A DNA stretch of 64,000 nucleotides, taken from the NCBI RefSeq assembly GCF_026672425.1, contig NZ_JAPPRC010000006.1:1240001-1304000 (forward strand), in the 5' to 3' direction. Made by a program: the position numbers and the translations under genes. The notes under the pieces are model-generated. The model was given only the letters and a program-made list of their open reading frames with translations. It did no database searches and was not told where the DNA came from. The stretch comes from Pannonibacter sp. SL95. Lineage in GTDB: Bacteria; Pseudomonadota; Alphaproteobacteria; Rhizobiales; Stappiaceae. Shown here one piece after another: positions 54,782 through 63,612 of this stretch (positions are counted from its first letter, which is position 1; every line of letters starts with the position of its first letter).

Positions 54782-56152
54782 ATGGCGGAACAACCAGATC
54801 GGCCTGATCGGGTGGGCAAGCGGCGGTTTGGCTGGATGGCAGGCCCTGCCTTGGCAGACTTGCCTGCCCGTGTGCGCCTTGATGTGCAGCGCCGGGAGCT
54901 GGAGGCCGAACGGCTGATTGGTTGGGTTCAGCTGTCCATCGTGTTGCTGTTTTCGCTGCTCTACGCCATCGCCCCGAGAGCCGAAGGCTCCGATGGCACC
55001 AATTTCGTCCCCTCGATCCTTGCGGCCTATCTTGCGTTCACGCTGGTGCGCCTGATCCTCTCGTATCGGATCGAGCTGCCGCAATGGTATCTGTTCGTGT
55101 CGATCGCGGTGGACGTAGGGCTTTTGGTCGGGCTGATCTTTTCGTTTCACATCCAGTATGCGCAGCCCCCGTCCTTTTACCTCAAGGTTCCGACCTTGAT
55201 GTATGTCTTCATCTTCATCAGCCTGCGTGCCCTGCGTTTCGATCCCCGTTTTGTCATCGTCTCCGGGCTTGCGGCAGCAGTCGGCTGGATGGGACTGGTC
55301 GTCTATGCGGTCACCGGCGACGATGGCCGCATGCGCATCACCCGGAATTACGTCGAGTATCTGACCGGCAATTCGGTGCTGCTTGGGGCGGAGTTCGACA
55401 AGATCCTCGTCATCCTGACGGTCACCGGTCTTCTGGCCGCAGCGCTTTACCGCGGGCGGGGGCTTCTGGTGACCGGCATGCGGGAGCAGGGCGCGGCCAA
55501 TGACCTGCGACGCTTCTTCGCTCCGGAAGTTGCATCATCGATCACATCGGCCGACAGGCGTCTGAACGCCGGGGAAGGCGTTCTGCGCGATGCGGCGATC
55601 CTTTATGTCGACGTGCGCGGCTTTACCCGCCAGGCTGCGAACCTGCCGCCTCAGACGGTGATGCAGGTCCTTGCCTGCTATCAGGAGACCGCCATCGACG
55701 TGATCGAGGCGCATGGCGGCAGTGTCGACAAGTTCCTTGGCGACGGCATTCTGGCAACATTCGGGGCGCTGTCGCCTTCTGCAACCTACGCCGCCGACGC
55801 GATCGGCGCTGCGCAGGCGATAGTTGCGCGGCTCAGTGCTGATGCGGGCCGTCTCGCCAGCCTCGGCTGGCCGGGCTCTTTTCGCGTTGGCACCGCCGTT
55901 TGCTGTGGCACCGTGGCCGTCGGTCTGGTCGGTGGGCAAGACCGGCTCGAGTTCACCGTCATCGGCGATGCCGTCAATCGCGCGGCCAAGCTGGAGAATG
56001 CCAACAAGACGGAAGGCAGTTCGATCCTGACCGACGTTGCCAGCTTCGAGCTCGCCAGTGCTCAGGGCTATGCGGGTGGATCGGGTGTCGTCAGGCGTTC
56101 CGTTCCGGTCGCAGGTCTCGAGGCGCCGGTCGATCTCGTCATTCTGGGCTGA
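54782..56152 (+). CDS. Membrane-bound class III adenylate cyclase
   Basis: The 456-residue protein has six predicted transmembrane helices (about residues 47-225) and a C-terminal class III cyclase domain (about 265-455). Both metal aspartates are present (Asp277 in LYVDVRGFT and Asp321 in KFLGDGILATFG), the Lys before FLGDG and the Asp in FTVIGDAVNRAAKLE favour ATP over GTP, and the Asn of the transition-state site follows. It should make cyclic AMP and is the last gene of the cassette, 69 bp after the MBL-fold gene. The membrane part resembles no sensor known to me. Confidence 0.9.
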   Translation: MAEQPDRPDRVGKRRFGWMAGPALADLPARVRLDVQRRELEAERLIGWVQLSIVLLFSLLYAIAPRAEGSDGTNFVPSILAAYLAFTLVRLILSYRIELPQWYLFVSIAVDVGLLVGLIFSFHIQYAQPPSFYLKVPTLMYVFIFISLRALRFDPRFVIVSGLAAAVGWMGLVVYAVTGDDGRMRITRNYVEYLTGNSVLLGAEFDKILVILTVTGLLAAALYRGRGLLVTGMREQGAANDLRRFFAPEVASSITSADRRLNAGEGVLRDAAILYVDVRGFTRQAANLPPQTVMQVLACYQETAIDVIEAHGGSVDKFLGDGILATFGALSPSATYAADAIGAAQAIVARLSADAGRLASLGWPGSFRVGTAVCCGTVAVGLVGGQDRLEFTVIGDAVNRAAKLENANKTEGSSILTDVASFELASAQGYAGGSGVVRRSVPVAGLEAPVDLVILG

Positions 56153-56345
56153 ACCGCGCGACTGTCGCGGGCAAAGGTCTCCTCCCTTTGGTGGAAGGCC
56201 AAACCGAAGGCGCAAGCCTGTGTGGAGCTTGACCGGGCACGGCTTTGGCATCAAAGTTCGATCCGGATGACGTTTTCGTCAATTTAACTGATGAAAACAA
56301 AATAAATCAATGACTTGAATAGATTGCAAGTCTTGGGAGGCAACA

Positions 56346-57113
56346 ATGCAACTGACCGCAGGGATTTCGGCCGTCGTAACGGGTGGAGCCTCGGGCCTTG
56401 GGGCGGCGACGGCGCGCCTGCTGGCCTCTGCCGGCGTGAAGGTGGCGCTGTTTGATCGCAACGCCGAGCAGGGCGTCGCTGTTGCGGCGGAGATTGGCGG
56501 ACTGTTCGTCGATGTGGACGTGACCAGCGAGGACAGTGTCGTCGCGGGCTTTGCCAAGGCCCGCGCCGCGCATGGCGCGGAACGCATCCTGGTCAACTGC
56601 GCCGGCATCGCCCCAGCCGCCAAGACCACTTCGCGCGGCGAGCCGCATTCGCTCGCCCTGTTCGAGAAGGTGATCGCGGTCAATCTGGTTGGCTCGTTTC
56701 GCTGCATCGCCCATGCGGCAACCTCCATGTCGGCGCTGGACCCGGTGACCGCGGATGGCGAGCGCGGCGTCATCGTCTCGACGGCCTCGGTTGCCGCCTT
56801 TGACGGCCAGATCGGCCAGGTCGCCTATGCCGCTTCCAAGGCGGGCATTGCCGGCATGACGCTGCCGATTGCGCGCGACCTGTCGAAGTCCGGCATCCGC
56901 GTCATGACCATCGCCCCAGGCATTTTTGAGACACCAATGCTGCTTGGCTTGCCGGAGGACGTGCAGAAGTCGCTTGGCGAGCAGGTGCCGTTCCCCTCGC
57001 GTCTCGGCAAGGCAACGGAATACGCCCAGCTGGTCCGCGCCATTGTCGAGAACGGCATGCTCAACGGCGAAACCATCCGCCTCGACGGCGCCATCCGCAT
57101 GGCCCCGCGGTAA
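56346..57113 (+). CDS. Short-chain dehydrogenase, 3-hydroxyacyl-CoA dehydrogenase type-2-like
   Basis: The 255-residue SDR has TGGASGLG at residues 12-19, VNCAGIAP for the NAG motif, a catalytic Ser region VSTASVAAF, and Tyr161-x3-Lys165 in VAYAASKAG. The motif order, the Asp after the second strand (FDRN) and the C-terminal ETIRLDGAIRMAPR match the HSD17B10-like branch, which uses NAD(+) to oxidise 3-hydroxyacyl-CoA. GGGAGG precedes the ATG by 6 nt. It has no close operon partner. Confidence 0.85.
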   Translation: MQLTAGISAVVTGGASGLGAATARLLASAGVKVALFDRNAEQGVAVAAEIGGLFVDVDVTSEDSVVAGFAKARAAHGAERILVNCAGIAPAAKTTSRGEPHSLALFEKVIAVNLVGSFRCIAHAATSMSALDPVTADGERGVIVSTASVAAFDGQIGQVAYAASKAGIAGMTLPIARDLSKSGIRVMTIAPGIFETPMLLGLPEDVQKSLGEQVPFPSRLGKATEYAQLVRAIVENGMLNGETIRLDGAIRMAPR

Positions 57114-57153
57114 GCTCTTGAGGCCAACCTTTTGGCTGATATCCACACTCCGG

Positions 57154-57283
57154 CGTCATCCCGGCCAAGCGCAGCGCCGAGCCGGGACCGGAGAGCCGGG
57201 GCATCGATGTTTCAATGAGTTAAGACTAGAAGGACCATGGCTCACCGGTCCCGGGTCTCCGCTTCGCTGCGCCCGGGATGACG
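57154..57283. repeat. Palindromic intergenic repeat (RPE/REP-like), long form
   Basis: The 130-bp unit begins CGTCATCCCGG and ends with the complement CCCGGGATGACG; the arms stay roughly complementary for about 45 bp on each side. Its outer ends match the element at 1653-1729. It lies between the convergent SDR and lytic transglycosylase genes. Confidence 0.6.
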
Positions 57284-57318
57284 ATGGAGGGGGGCATCCG
57301 CAATCTGGTCCTGTTACC

Positions 57319-58584
57319 TCACAGCCGACCCAGCAGCGCCGCCGTCGGCCAGCCGTCGGCGGGCAGGCCGAGGCGGGACTGTTCGGCTTGTACAGCCTGA
57401 CGCGTGCCGGAGCCGAGGATCCCGTCGACCTTGCCGACGTCATGGCCAAGCGCGGCGAGCTTCTTCTGCAGCGCCTTCATCTCGTCCACGGAAAGACCCG
57501 TCTCCGGTGAGCCAGGCGTGAGCTTGGGGACGCCGGCAAGACGCGTTGCGAAATACGCGGCGCTGGTCGTGTAGACGAAGGACTGGTTCCAGCGCAGATA
57601 GATCGAGAAATTCGGGAAGACGAGGAAGGCCGGGCCCTTGCGGCCCTGCGGCAGGATCAGGCTTGCCGGCAGGTTGGCCGCGGGCAGCGCGCCCGAGCGG
57701 GCGGCGACACCGAGGCGGGCCCAGTCGGCGACAGTCCGCTCGCGCCCCAGTCCGGTCTCTGCCCAGGGCAGATCGGAGGGCAGCGCCACTTCAGCCAGCC
57801 AGGGCTGGCCCTTGCGCCAGCCGAGGGAGGCGATGAATTTTGCAGCTGTCAGGATCGCATCCGGCGATGAGGTCTTGAGGTTGACGTGGCCGTCGCCGTC
57901 GCCATCGACGCCGTGGCGGATGATGTCTTCCGGCAGCATCTGCACCTGGCCGATCTCACCGGCCCAGGCCCCGGTCGTCGTGGCCGGATCCAGATCGCCA
58001 TGAGCGATCATATGCAGCGCGGCGATGAGCTGGGGGCGGAACAGCTGCGGCCTGCGGCAGTCATGCGCCAGCGTTGCCAGGGCGTTGAAGGTGTTGAAGT
58101 CACCCTGAACCGCGCCAAAGTCGGTCTCTAGGCCCCAAAAGGCGGTGATGACCGCAGCCGGTACGCCAAACTCCTTTTCCGCCCGCTCGAAGACCTTGGC
58201 GAACTTCGCCATGTTGTTGGCCCCGTGTTTCAGCCGGGCCGACGAGACGGAGCGGTCGGAGAATTCGAGAAAGGTCTGGCGGAAGACGCCCTGGCCGCGA
58301 TCGCGGGAAATGACCTGCTTGTCGAGATGCGCCTGCGCCAGCGCCCGTTCGGCGACCGGCGCCGGAACGCCATCGGCCACGGCCTCGGCCTTCACGCCAT
58401 CAAGGAACGCCTTGAAGTCACCGCCGCAGGGGGCGTTGGCTTCCACCGAGGCGGCGGACAGAAGCAGGGCCGACAGGCCAGCAACCAGAAGGCCGGGCAG
58501 GCTGGTTTTGCGTCCGGAATGGCGCGCGGCAACAGGGGCGAGGGACAAACTGCACTTGGAAACAAGGCGATGTGAAAAAGGCAT
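57319..58584 (-). CDS. Lytic murein transglycosylase (MltB type) with peptidoglycan-binding domain
   Basis: The 421-residue protein has an export signal (hydrophobic core about residues 30-47), a MltB-type catalytic domain with Glu153 in AFWGLETDFG, the later GEIGQVQMLPEDIIRHGVDGDGDG stretch and NFSIYLRWNQSFVYTTSAAYFA, and a C-terminal peptidoglycan-binding repeat (about 360-420: LSVDEMKALQKKLAALGHDVG, DGILGSGTRQAV). It cleaves the glycan strands of murein in the periplasm. An ATG at 58614 is an alternative start; neither has a strong ribosome site. Confidence 0.9.
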   Translation of the reverse strand: MPFSHRLVSKCSLSLAPVAARHSGRKTSLPGLLVAGLSALLLSAASVEANAPCGGDFKAFLDGVKAEAVADGVPAPVAERALAQAHLDKQVISRDRGQGVFRQTFLEFSDRSVSSARLKHGANNMAKFAKVFERAEKEFGVPAAVITAFWGLETDFGAVQGDFNTFNALATLAHDCRRPQLFRPQLIAALHMIAHGDLDPATTTGAWAGEIGQVQMLPEDIIRHGVDGDGDGHVNLKTSSPDAILTAAKFIASLGWRKGQPWLAEVALPSDLPWAETGLGRERTVADWARLGVAARSGALPAANLPASLILPQGRKGPAFLVFPNFSIYLRWNQSFVYTTSAAYFATRLAGVPKLTPGSPETGLSVDEMKALQKKLAALGHDVGKVDGILGSGTRQAVQAEQSRLGLPADGWPTAALLGRL

Positions 58585-58682
58585 GGCGGGCACCGTCAAT
58601 CGCGCGAAAGTCATGCGCAGTTGACGGCACCCGGCCACACCCTGTCAACCGCAGCCAGCGGGGATGGCTGACTGGTCGGGCA

Positions 58683-59108
58683 TCAAGCCACAGTCAACTT
58701 GACGTCGATGTTGTTGCGGGTGGCGTTGGAGTAGGGGCAGACCTGATGCGCCTTGGCGACCAGGTCGTTGGCAGCCGCGCTGTCCATGCCCGGCAGGCTG
58801 ACCTCTAGTGCCACTTCCAGGCCGAAGCCGCCTTCCGAGCGCGGGCCGATGCCGACGGTGGCCTGAACCGACGTGTCAGCAGGGATCTTCACGCCCGACT
58901 GACTGGCGACGAACTTCATGGCACCAAGGAAGCAGGCCGAATAGCCGGACGCGAACAGCTGCTCCGGATTGGCGCCTTCGCCACCGGCGCCGCCCAGTTC
59001 CTTCGGCGTGGCCAGCTTGACCTTGAAGGTGCCATCCAGCGTTTCGGCTGCGCCGTCGCGGCCACCGGTTGCGCGGGCGGAGGTGGTGTAGAGAACATTC
59101 ACGGGCAT
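58683..59108 (-). CDS. ohr: Organic hydroperoxide resistance protein
   Basis: The 141-residue protein has both redox cysteines in context: Cys59 in [10 protein letters not shown] and Cys124 in [11 protein letters not shown], with the N-terminal [14 protein letters not shown]. Ohr reduces organic peroxides with lipoyl proteins as electron source. It is divergent from ohrR with two palindromes between the genes. Confidence 0.95.
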   Translation of the reverse strand: MPVNVLYTTSARATGGRDGAAETLDGTFKVKLATPKELGGAGGEGANPEQLFASGYSACFLGAMKFVASQSGVKIPADTSVQATVGIGPRSEGGFGLEVALEVSLPGMDSAAANDLVAKAHQVCPYSNATRNNIDVKLTVA

Positions 59109-59153
59109 GAGACGCTCCTCTGACGGGACGTGATCTGAAGAAAATTTATCGTG

Positions 59154-59182
59154 TGCGATTTAATCGCAAGCGATGTATCGCT
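59154..59182. promoter_or_regulatory. Two adjacent palindromes, candidate OhrR operators
   Basis: TGCGATT-T-AATCGCA (59154-59168) and AGCGAT-GT-ATCGCT (59169-59182) are perfect inverted repeats lying side by side, both built on GCGAT/ATCGC. They fall 45-75 bp upstream of ohr and about 70-100 bp upstream of the ohrR ATG, as expected for an OhrR-controlled divergent promoter. Confidence 0.7.
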
Positions 59183-59254
59183 GATCGGGCGCTTGTTGTC
59201 AATCCATTGTCAATGGCTCGCGTGCGATCTATCTCTGGTGCAAAGGAGCAACGC

Positions 59255-59791
59255 ATGAGCGACACAAAGGGTTCCCGCGAGACGTCTGCAGCTACGCCTG
59301 CCGCCGAGGCCACGTGCGAGGACCTCTTGAAGCTTGGAAACTTCCTGTGCTTCTCGGTCTATTCGGCCGGGCATGCCTTCACGCGGGCCTACAAGCCCAT
59401 TCTCGACAAGCTCGGACTGACCTATCCGCAGTACCTCGTCATGGTGGCCCTGTGGGAAGCGGACGGGCAGACCATCGGCGGACTGGGCAGCCGGCTTGGG
59501 CTGGAGTCCAACACGCTGACGCCGCTGGTCAAGCGGCTCGAAGCGATGGAACTGGTCAGCCGTCATCGCTGCACCGAAGACGAACGTCAGGTGCGGGTGC
59601 GTCTCAGCGACAAGGGAAGCGGGCTGAAGGCGATGGCGGCAGGCATTCCGCTCTGCCTCGGTGCGGCGACCGGCATGACCCACGAGGACGCCCGCAGGAT
59701 GCAGGCGGATCTCGATCGCCTGCGCGAAGCGCTGGAAACCGCCGCGCCGCGCCTCTCTGAGGTTTTCGAGGCAACCCGCGCCAAGGGGTGA
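59255..59791 (+). CDS. ohrR: Organic hydroperoxide-sensing MarR regulator
   Basis: The 178-residue MarR protein carries the peroxide-sensing Cys32 in NFLCFSVYSAGHAFTRAYKPIL, the winged helix (QYLVMVALWEADGQTIGGLGSRLGL then NTLTPLVKRLEAMELVSRHR) and DERQVRVRLSDKG. Compared with the usual CFALY motif the sequence is CFSVY. A second cysteine is at 21 and a third in HRCTEDE, which could form the resolving disulfide. AAAGGAG lies 8 nt upstream of the ATG. It should repress ohr until oxidised. Confidence 0.92.
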   Translation: MSDTKGSRETSAATPAAEATCEDLLKLGNFLCFSVYSAGHAFTRAYKPILDKLGLTYPQYLVMVALWEADGQTIGGLGSRLGLESNTLTPLVKRLEAMELVSRHRCTEDERQVRVRLSDKGSGLKAMAAGIPLCLGAATGMTHEDARRMQADLDRLREALETAAPRLSEVFEATRAKG

Positions 59792-59826
59792 GCGACTTCC
59801 TGCCCCAATACGACGTCACTGTGCAA

Positions 59827-60336
59827 TCAGCGGCAGCCCGTCGCCCCTGACCCTGCGGAAAGGGTGCCGCCACCGGATGATCCGACAACACCCGCGCGCG
59901 ACCGGCAGCCTTGCGAGGTCGCCCCGGTTCCGACCTGGGATCCATTGGTGGTGACGGACGAGCCGGCACCGGAAGCCGACTTGCCTGCAGTACAGGTCTG
60001 GTAGGCCGTGTCATAGAGCCCCTGCCAAACGCGCGGATCCTGCGCCATGGTGCCGGCATAAGCCTTTGCCGCGCCGGCTCGCGCGCCTCGGTCGGCACCG
60101 TTTTCCGAGCCGAGCCAGGCGCCACCGGAAACCGCACCTGTAATGCCGCCTTCGACAAGCTTGGTCATTGCGTCCTTGTCGCCAACAAAGCGGTCAGCGA
60201 AAGCCTTTGCCTCTGCGGCGCAGTCCTTAGGGCCGGAAGCCGAGCCAGCCTTGGCGCTGGACAGGCCAGTCTCACAAACCAGAAGTCCGGTTCCGGCGGC
60301 AAGCAGCAGGGTGAGGGCGGCAACGGTCATGCGCAT
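59827..60336 (-). CDS. Small secreted hypothetical protein with glycine-zipper-like stretch
   Basis: The 169-residue product starts with a signal peptide (hydrophobic core about residues 5-20) and contains a Gly/Ala-rich stretch GGITGAVSGGAWLGSENGADRGAR of zipper type, then RVWQGLYDTAYQTCTAG; the rest of the C-terminus is Ser, Gly and Thr-rich and probably disordered. Four cysteines are spread over the mature protein. GGAG stands 9 nt ahead of the ATG at 60336. The family is not recognised. Confidence 0.65.
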   Translation of the reverse strand: MRMTVAALTLLLAAGTGLLVCETGLSSAKAGSASGPKDCAAEAKAFADRFVGDKDAMTKLVEGGITGAVSGGAWLGSENGADRGARAGAAKAYAGTMAQDPRVWQGLYDTAYQTCTAGKSASGAGSSVTTNGSQVGTGATSQGCRSRAGVVGSSGGGTLSAGSGATGCR

Positions 60337-60392
60337 GCGGGATCTCCTGACAAGGTCCGGATGCACTCTATCGTCGCCCGGTGCCTGACGGG

Positions 60393-61421
60393 TTAATGGC
60401 TGAGGGCAGGGGCGGCCTTGGCCGTCTCCCCCTTCTGCAACGCCTGCAGCGCCTCGACTGCCCGCGTGAACGAGGCCTTGCGTGCGGCGTGGTCGTGGAT
60501 CATGCCCGTCAGCATCACCTCATCCGGCCGGTAGCGCGCGATCAGCTCGCCGAGCTGGCGCTGCACCCGGTCAGGGCCTCCGACCGCCGAGACGGAGAGC
60601 GCCATGTCGACCATGGCCAGAACCGGCGGTTCGATAACGGAGGTGATGTCCTCCACGGGAGCGGGCAGGGGGCCGGGGCGCCCGGTCCTGAGGTTGGCGA
60701 AGGCCTGCTGCTGGGAGGAGCGCAGGTAGGCGCCTTCCGCGTCATCAGCCCCCGCATGCACGTTGATGGCCATCATGAACCAGGGCTTGTCCAGATAGGC
60801 GGAGGGCTGGAACCGGGAGCGATAGATCGCGACCGCCTCGCCGAGTGCCTGCGGCGCAAAATGCGAGGCAAAGGCGTAGGGCAGGCCCAGGTGGGCGGCA
60901 AGCTGCGCGCCGTAGAGGCTGGAGCCCAGGATCCACACCGGCACATGCGTGTTCTGCCCCGGCACGGCGCTGACCCGCTGGTCGGGCTGCGGCTTGCCGA
61001 GGTAGCCCATCAGTTCCACCACATCCGCCGGAAAGTCGTCGCTGCTCTCAAGACTGCGGCGCAGGGCCCGGGCGGTGACCATGTCGGTCCCGGGCGCACG
61101 GCCCAGGCCGAGGTCGATGCGATCCGGATAGAGCGTGGCAAGGGTGCCGAACTGCTCGGCGATGACGAGCGGGGCATGGTTCGGCAGCATGATGCCGCCG
61201 GCCCCCACCCGGATGCGCTGCGTGCCGCCGGCGACATGCCCGATCACCACGGCTGTCGCCGCACTGGCGATGCCGGGCATGTTGTGATGCTCGGCCAGCC
61301 AGTAGCGGTTGAAGCCGAGCGCTTCGGCGTGCCGGGCAAGGTCGAGCGTGTTGGCAAGGGCATCGGCAGCGCTGCCTCCGGCGGGGATCGGCGAGAGGTC
61401 GAGGACACTGTAGGGCAGCAT
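60393..61421 (-). CDS. LLM-class flavin-dependent oxidoreductase
   Basis: The 342-residue protein is a luciferase-like barrel: [39 protein letters not shown] (HHN motif common in this subgroup), [35 protein letters not shown] and [14 protein letters not shown]. Members use FMN to oxidise varied substrates; the one here is unknown. It is divergent from a TetR regulator gene, and the shared region contains the operator-like palindrome also found before the old yellow enzyme gene. Confidence 0.9.
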   Translation of the reverse strand: MLPYSVLDLSPIPAGGSAADALANTLDLARHAEALGFNRYWLAEHHNMPGIASAATAVVIGHVAGGTQRIRVGAGGIMLPNHAPLVIAEQFGTLATLYPDRIDLGLGRAPGTDMVTARALRRSLESSDDFPADVVELMGYLGKPQPDQRVSAVPGQNTHVPVWILGSSLYGAQLAAHLGLPYAFASHFAPQALGEAVAIYRSRFQPSAYLDKPWFMMAINVHAGADDAEGAYLRSSQQQAFANLRTGRPGPLPAPVEDITSVIEPPVLAMVDMALSVSAVGGPDRVQRQLGELIARYRPDEVMLTGMIHDHAARKASFTRAVEALQALQKGETAKAAPALSH

Positions 61422-61475
61422 GGTGCCTCCTTGGGGCTGAGGGCGATCGGATGCGAAACTTAGCTCTTGAATTAC

Positions 61476-61489
61476 GGACTGATCGGTCC
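61476..61489. promoter_or_regulatory. Candidate TetR (NemR-like) operator 1
   Basis: GGACTG-AT-CGGTCC is a near-perfect palindrome of 14 bp between the divergent LLM and TetR genes. The same half-site (GGACTG) forms the palindrome before the old yellow enzyme gene. Confidence 0.65.
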
Positions 61490-61524
61490 ATATTCAAGGG
61501 CGTCACTGAAATGAAGCTGGACCC

Positions 61525-62157
61525 ATGACCCCGCGCCCCGAAACACACCGCCATGCCGCCGCCCACTCCGGGCCAGGCCGCCCGCGCGCCTATGACGAGG
61601 CGGTGGTGCTGCTTGCGGCGCTGGAAGTGTTCCGCCGCCAGGGCTTCGAGGCAACATCGCTGGATGATCTGACCGCCGCGATGGGCATCAGCCGTTCGTC
61701 TCTCTACGCGGCCTTCGGGTCGAAGCAGGATGTGCTGCTGGCAGCGCTAAAGACCTATTCCGGCCGCGCGCTGGAGGCCCTGCGCGAAATCGCTGCAGCC
61801 CCCGGCGGTGCGGCCGTTCCGGCGATGCTGGCAGCCCTTGCCAACCCCTCCGGCGGCAAGCACGGCTGCCTTCTCGTCAACTGCATCACCGAACTCGCAC
61901 CGCAGAACGAGGATGTCGCCGACCTTGGCCGCCGTCACATCGAGGCCATCGAGCAGATGATCGCCGAGACCCTGTCACCGGACGCGCCTGCATTGGCGCT
62001 CGACAGGGCACGGGCGCTGACGGCGCTGGCCATCGGGACGCTGACCCTGCGCAAGTCCGGTCTGCCCGCCGACCATATCGACGCAGCTCTCGGCCAGGGC
62101 CTGGCTGCACTGCTGCAGAGCCCGCTGGACGCCGCCGCCCGCCCTCCCTCCGGCTGA
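61525..62157 (+). CDS. TetR-family regulator, NemR-like
   Basis: The 210-residue protein has a TetR helix-turn-helix (about residues 28-70: ALEVFRRQGFEATSLDDLTAAMGISRSSLYAAFGSKQDVL) and a C-terminal ligand domain with cysteines in KHGCLLVNCITELA, a place where NemR/AcuR-type repressors sense electrophiles. Its gene lies directly before an N-ethylmaleimide-reductase-like gene and divergent from an LLM oxidoreductase. Repeated palindromes suggest that it represses all three; redox sensing is inference. Confidence 0.85.
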   Translation: MTPRPETHRHAAAHSGPGRPRAYDEAVVLLAALEVFRRQGFEATSLDDLTAAMGISRSSLYAAFGSKQDVLLAALKTYSGRALEALREIAAAPGGAAVPAMLAALANPSGGKHGCLLVNCITELAPQNEDVADLGRRHIEAIEQMIAETLSPDAPALALDRARALTALAIGTLTLRKSGLPADHIDAALGQGLAALLQSPLDAAARPPSG

Positions 62158-62211
62158 CCCTTTCCAACGCCCTGCAAGCGCCTCCGGTCCTGCAAGGGTG
62201 TGGATAATATT

Positions 62212-62225
62212 GGACTGAACAGTCC
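62212..62225 (+). promoter_or_regulatory. Candidate TetR (NemR-like) operator 2
   Basis: GGACTG-AA-CAGTCC is a perfect 6+6 palindrome (extended by T and A on the flanks) about 40 bp upstream of the old yellow enzyme start, and shares its half-site with operator 1. Confidence 0.7.
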
Positions 62226-62265
62226 AGAACATGATTGAAATCGAACACGCAAGAAGGAACTGCCG

Positions 62266-63366
62266 ATGTCTGACAGCAAGCTGTTTTCCCCGCTCAAGGC
62301 CGGTGCCATCGATGTGGCGAACCGCATCGCCATGGCGCCGCTGACCCGCAACCGGGCACTGCCGGAAGGTGACATTCCGCACGCGCTCAACGCCGAGTAC
62401 TATGCGCAGCGTGCCAGCGCTGGTCTGCTGATCACCGAAGCCTCGCAGATCTCGCCCCAGGGCAAGGGCTATGCCTGGACGCCGGGCATTTACTCCGATG
62501 CGCAGGTCGAAGGTTGGAAGAAGGTCACCGAAGCGGTTCACGCCAAGGGCGGCAAGATCGTGATCCAGCTCTGGCATGTGGGCCGCATCTCGCACAACGT
62601 GCTGCAGCCGGGCGGCGTCGCACCCGTCGCCCCCTCTGCCATTGCCGCCAAGTCCAAGACCTTTGACGGCACCGCCTTTGTCGACACCCCGATGCCGCGT
62701 GCGCTGGAGACCTCGGAAATCGCGGGCATTGTCGCGGACTACGCAAAGGCCGCGAAGAACGCCATTGCTGCCGGCTTTGACGGTGTCGAGGTCCACGCGG
62801 CCAATGGCTATCTCATCGACCAGTTCCTGCGCACCGGTTCCAACACCCGCACGGATGCTTATGGCGGCAGCCTGGAAAACCGCACCCGCTTCCTGCGCGA
62901 AGTGATGGACGCGGTCGTCGGTGCCATCGGCGCAGACCGGGTCGGCATCCGCCTCAGCCCCTTCTCCAACGCCAACGACATTTCCGACGAGAACCCGATG
63001 GAAACCTTTGGTGCCGCCATCGACATCCTCAACGGCTACGGCCTTGCCTATCTGCACATGGTCGAGGGCCAGACCGGTGGTGCGCGCGAGCTGGCACCGG
63101 GCCATGACATCAACGCCCTGCGCGCGCGCTTCAGCGGTGTCTACATCGCCAACAATGGCTATGACCGTGACAGCGCCATGGCTGCCGTCGAGAGCGGCCG
63201 CGCCGACATGATCGCGTTCGGCCGTCCGTTCATTTCGAACCCGGACCTGGTCGAGCGCCTGAAGCAAAACGCACCGCTCAACGAGCCGGACCGCACCACC
63301 TTCTATGGTGGCGGTGCCAAGGGCTACACCGACTATCCGGCCCTTGCCGGCGGCCAGGCGGCCTGA
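62266..63366 (+). CDS. Old yellow enzyme / N-ethylmaleimide reductase-like
   Basis: The 366-residue FMN barrel has the OYE features AMAPLTRNRA, LLITEASQISPQGKGYAWTPGIY, QLWHVGR, the substrate pair His177 and Asn180 in VEVHAANGYLIDQFLR, DAYGGSLENRTRF and IAFGRPFISNPDL. It reduces activated C=C bonds and nitro compounds with NADPH. The 3'-region after it contains a hairpin. It is probably controlled by the upstream TetR gene through the palindrome at 62212-62225. Confidence 0.93.
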   Translation: MSDSKLFSPLKAGAIDVANRIAMAPLTRNRALPEGDIPHALNAEYYAQRASAGLLITEASQISPQGKGYAWTPGIYSDAQVEGWKKVTEAVHAKGGKIVIQLWHVGRISHNVLQPGGVAPVAPSAIAAKSKTFDGTAFVDTPMPRALETSEIAGIVADYAKAAKNAIAAGFDGVEVHAANGYLIDQFLRTGSNTRTDAYGGSLENRTRFLREVMDAVVGAIGADRVGIRLSPFSNANDISDENPMETFGAAIDILNGYGLAYLHMVEGQTGGARELAPGHDINALRARFSGVYIANNGYDRDSAMAAVESGRADMIAFGRPFISNPDLVERLKQNAPLNEPDRTTFYGGGAKGYTDYPALAGGQAA

Positions 63367-63417
63367 GCCTGACTTCGTCTTCCGGCCGGCGCGGTCCTCT
63401 CTCTGCGCCAGCCGCCA

Positions 63418-63449
63418 CGGCCTCGCGGTTTCCCCCAGCCGCGAGGCCG
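63418..63449 (+). terminator. Hairpin after the old yellow enzyme gene
   Basis: A perfect 11-bp GC stem (63418-63428 with 63439-63449) with a 10-nt loop lies 52 bp after the stop codon; only a short T-rich stretch (CTGTTT) follows. Confidence 0.5.
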
Positions 63450-63612
63450 ATCTGTTTCGAGCGATCAAAACCGTACCGCAGCGTACTCTTTTTTTGCTTT
63501 CTGCCCTTTTCCCCCTTTGCAAAAGCTGGCACACCCTCAATATCACGTCATGCCGCAACGCCGGCCGCGGGAGGACGCCCCCGCAGACGACAAAACCCTG
63601 AGGGAGTTCCAG

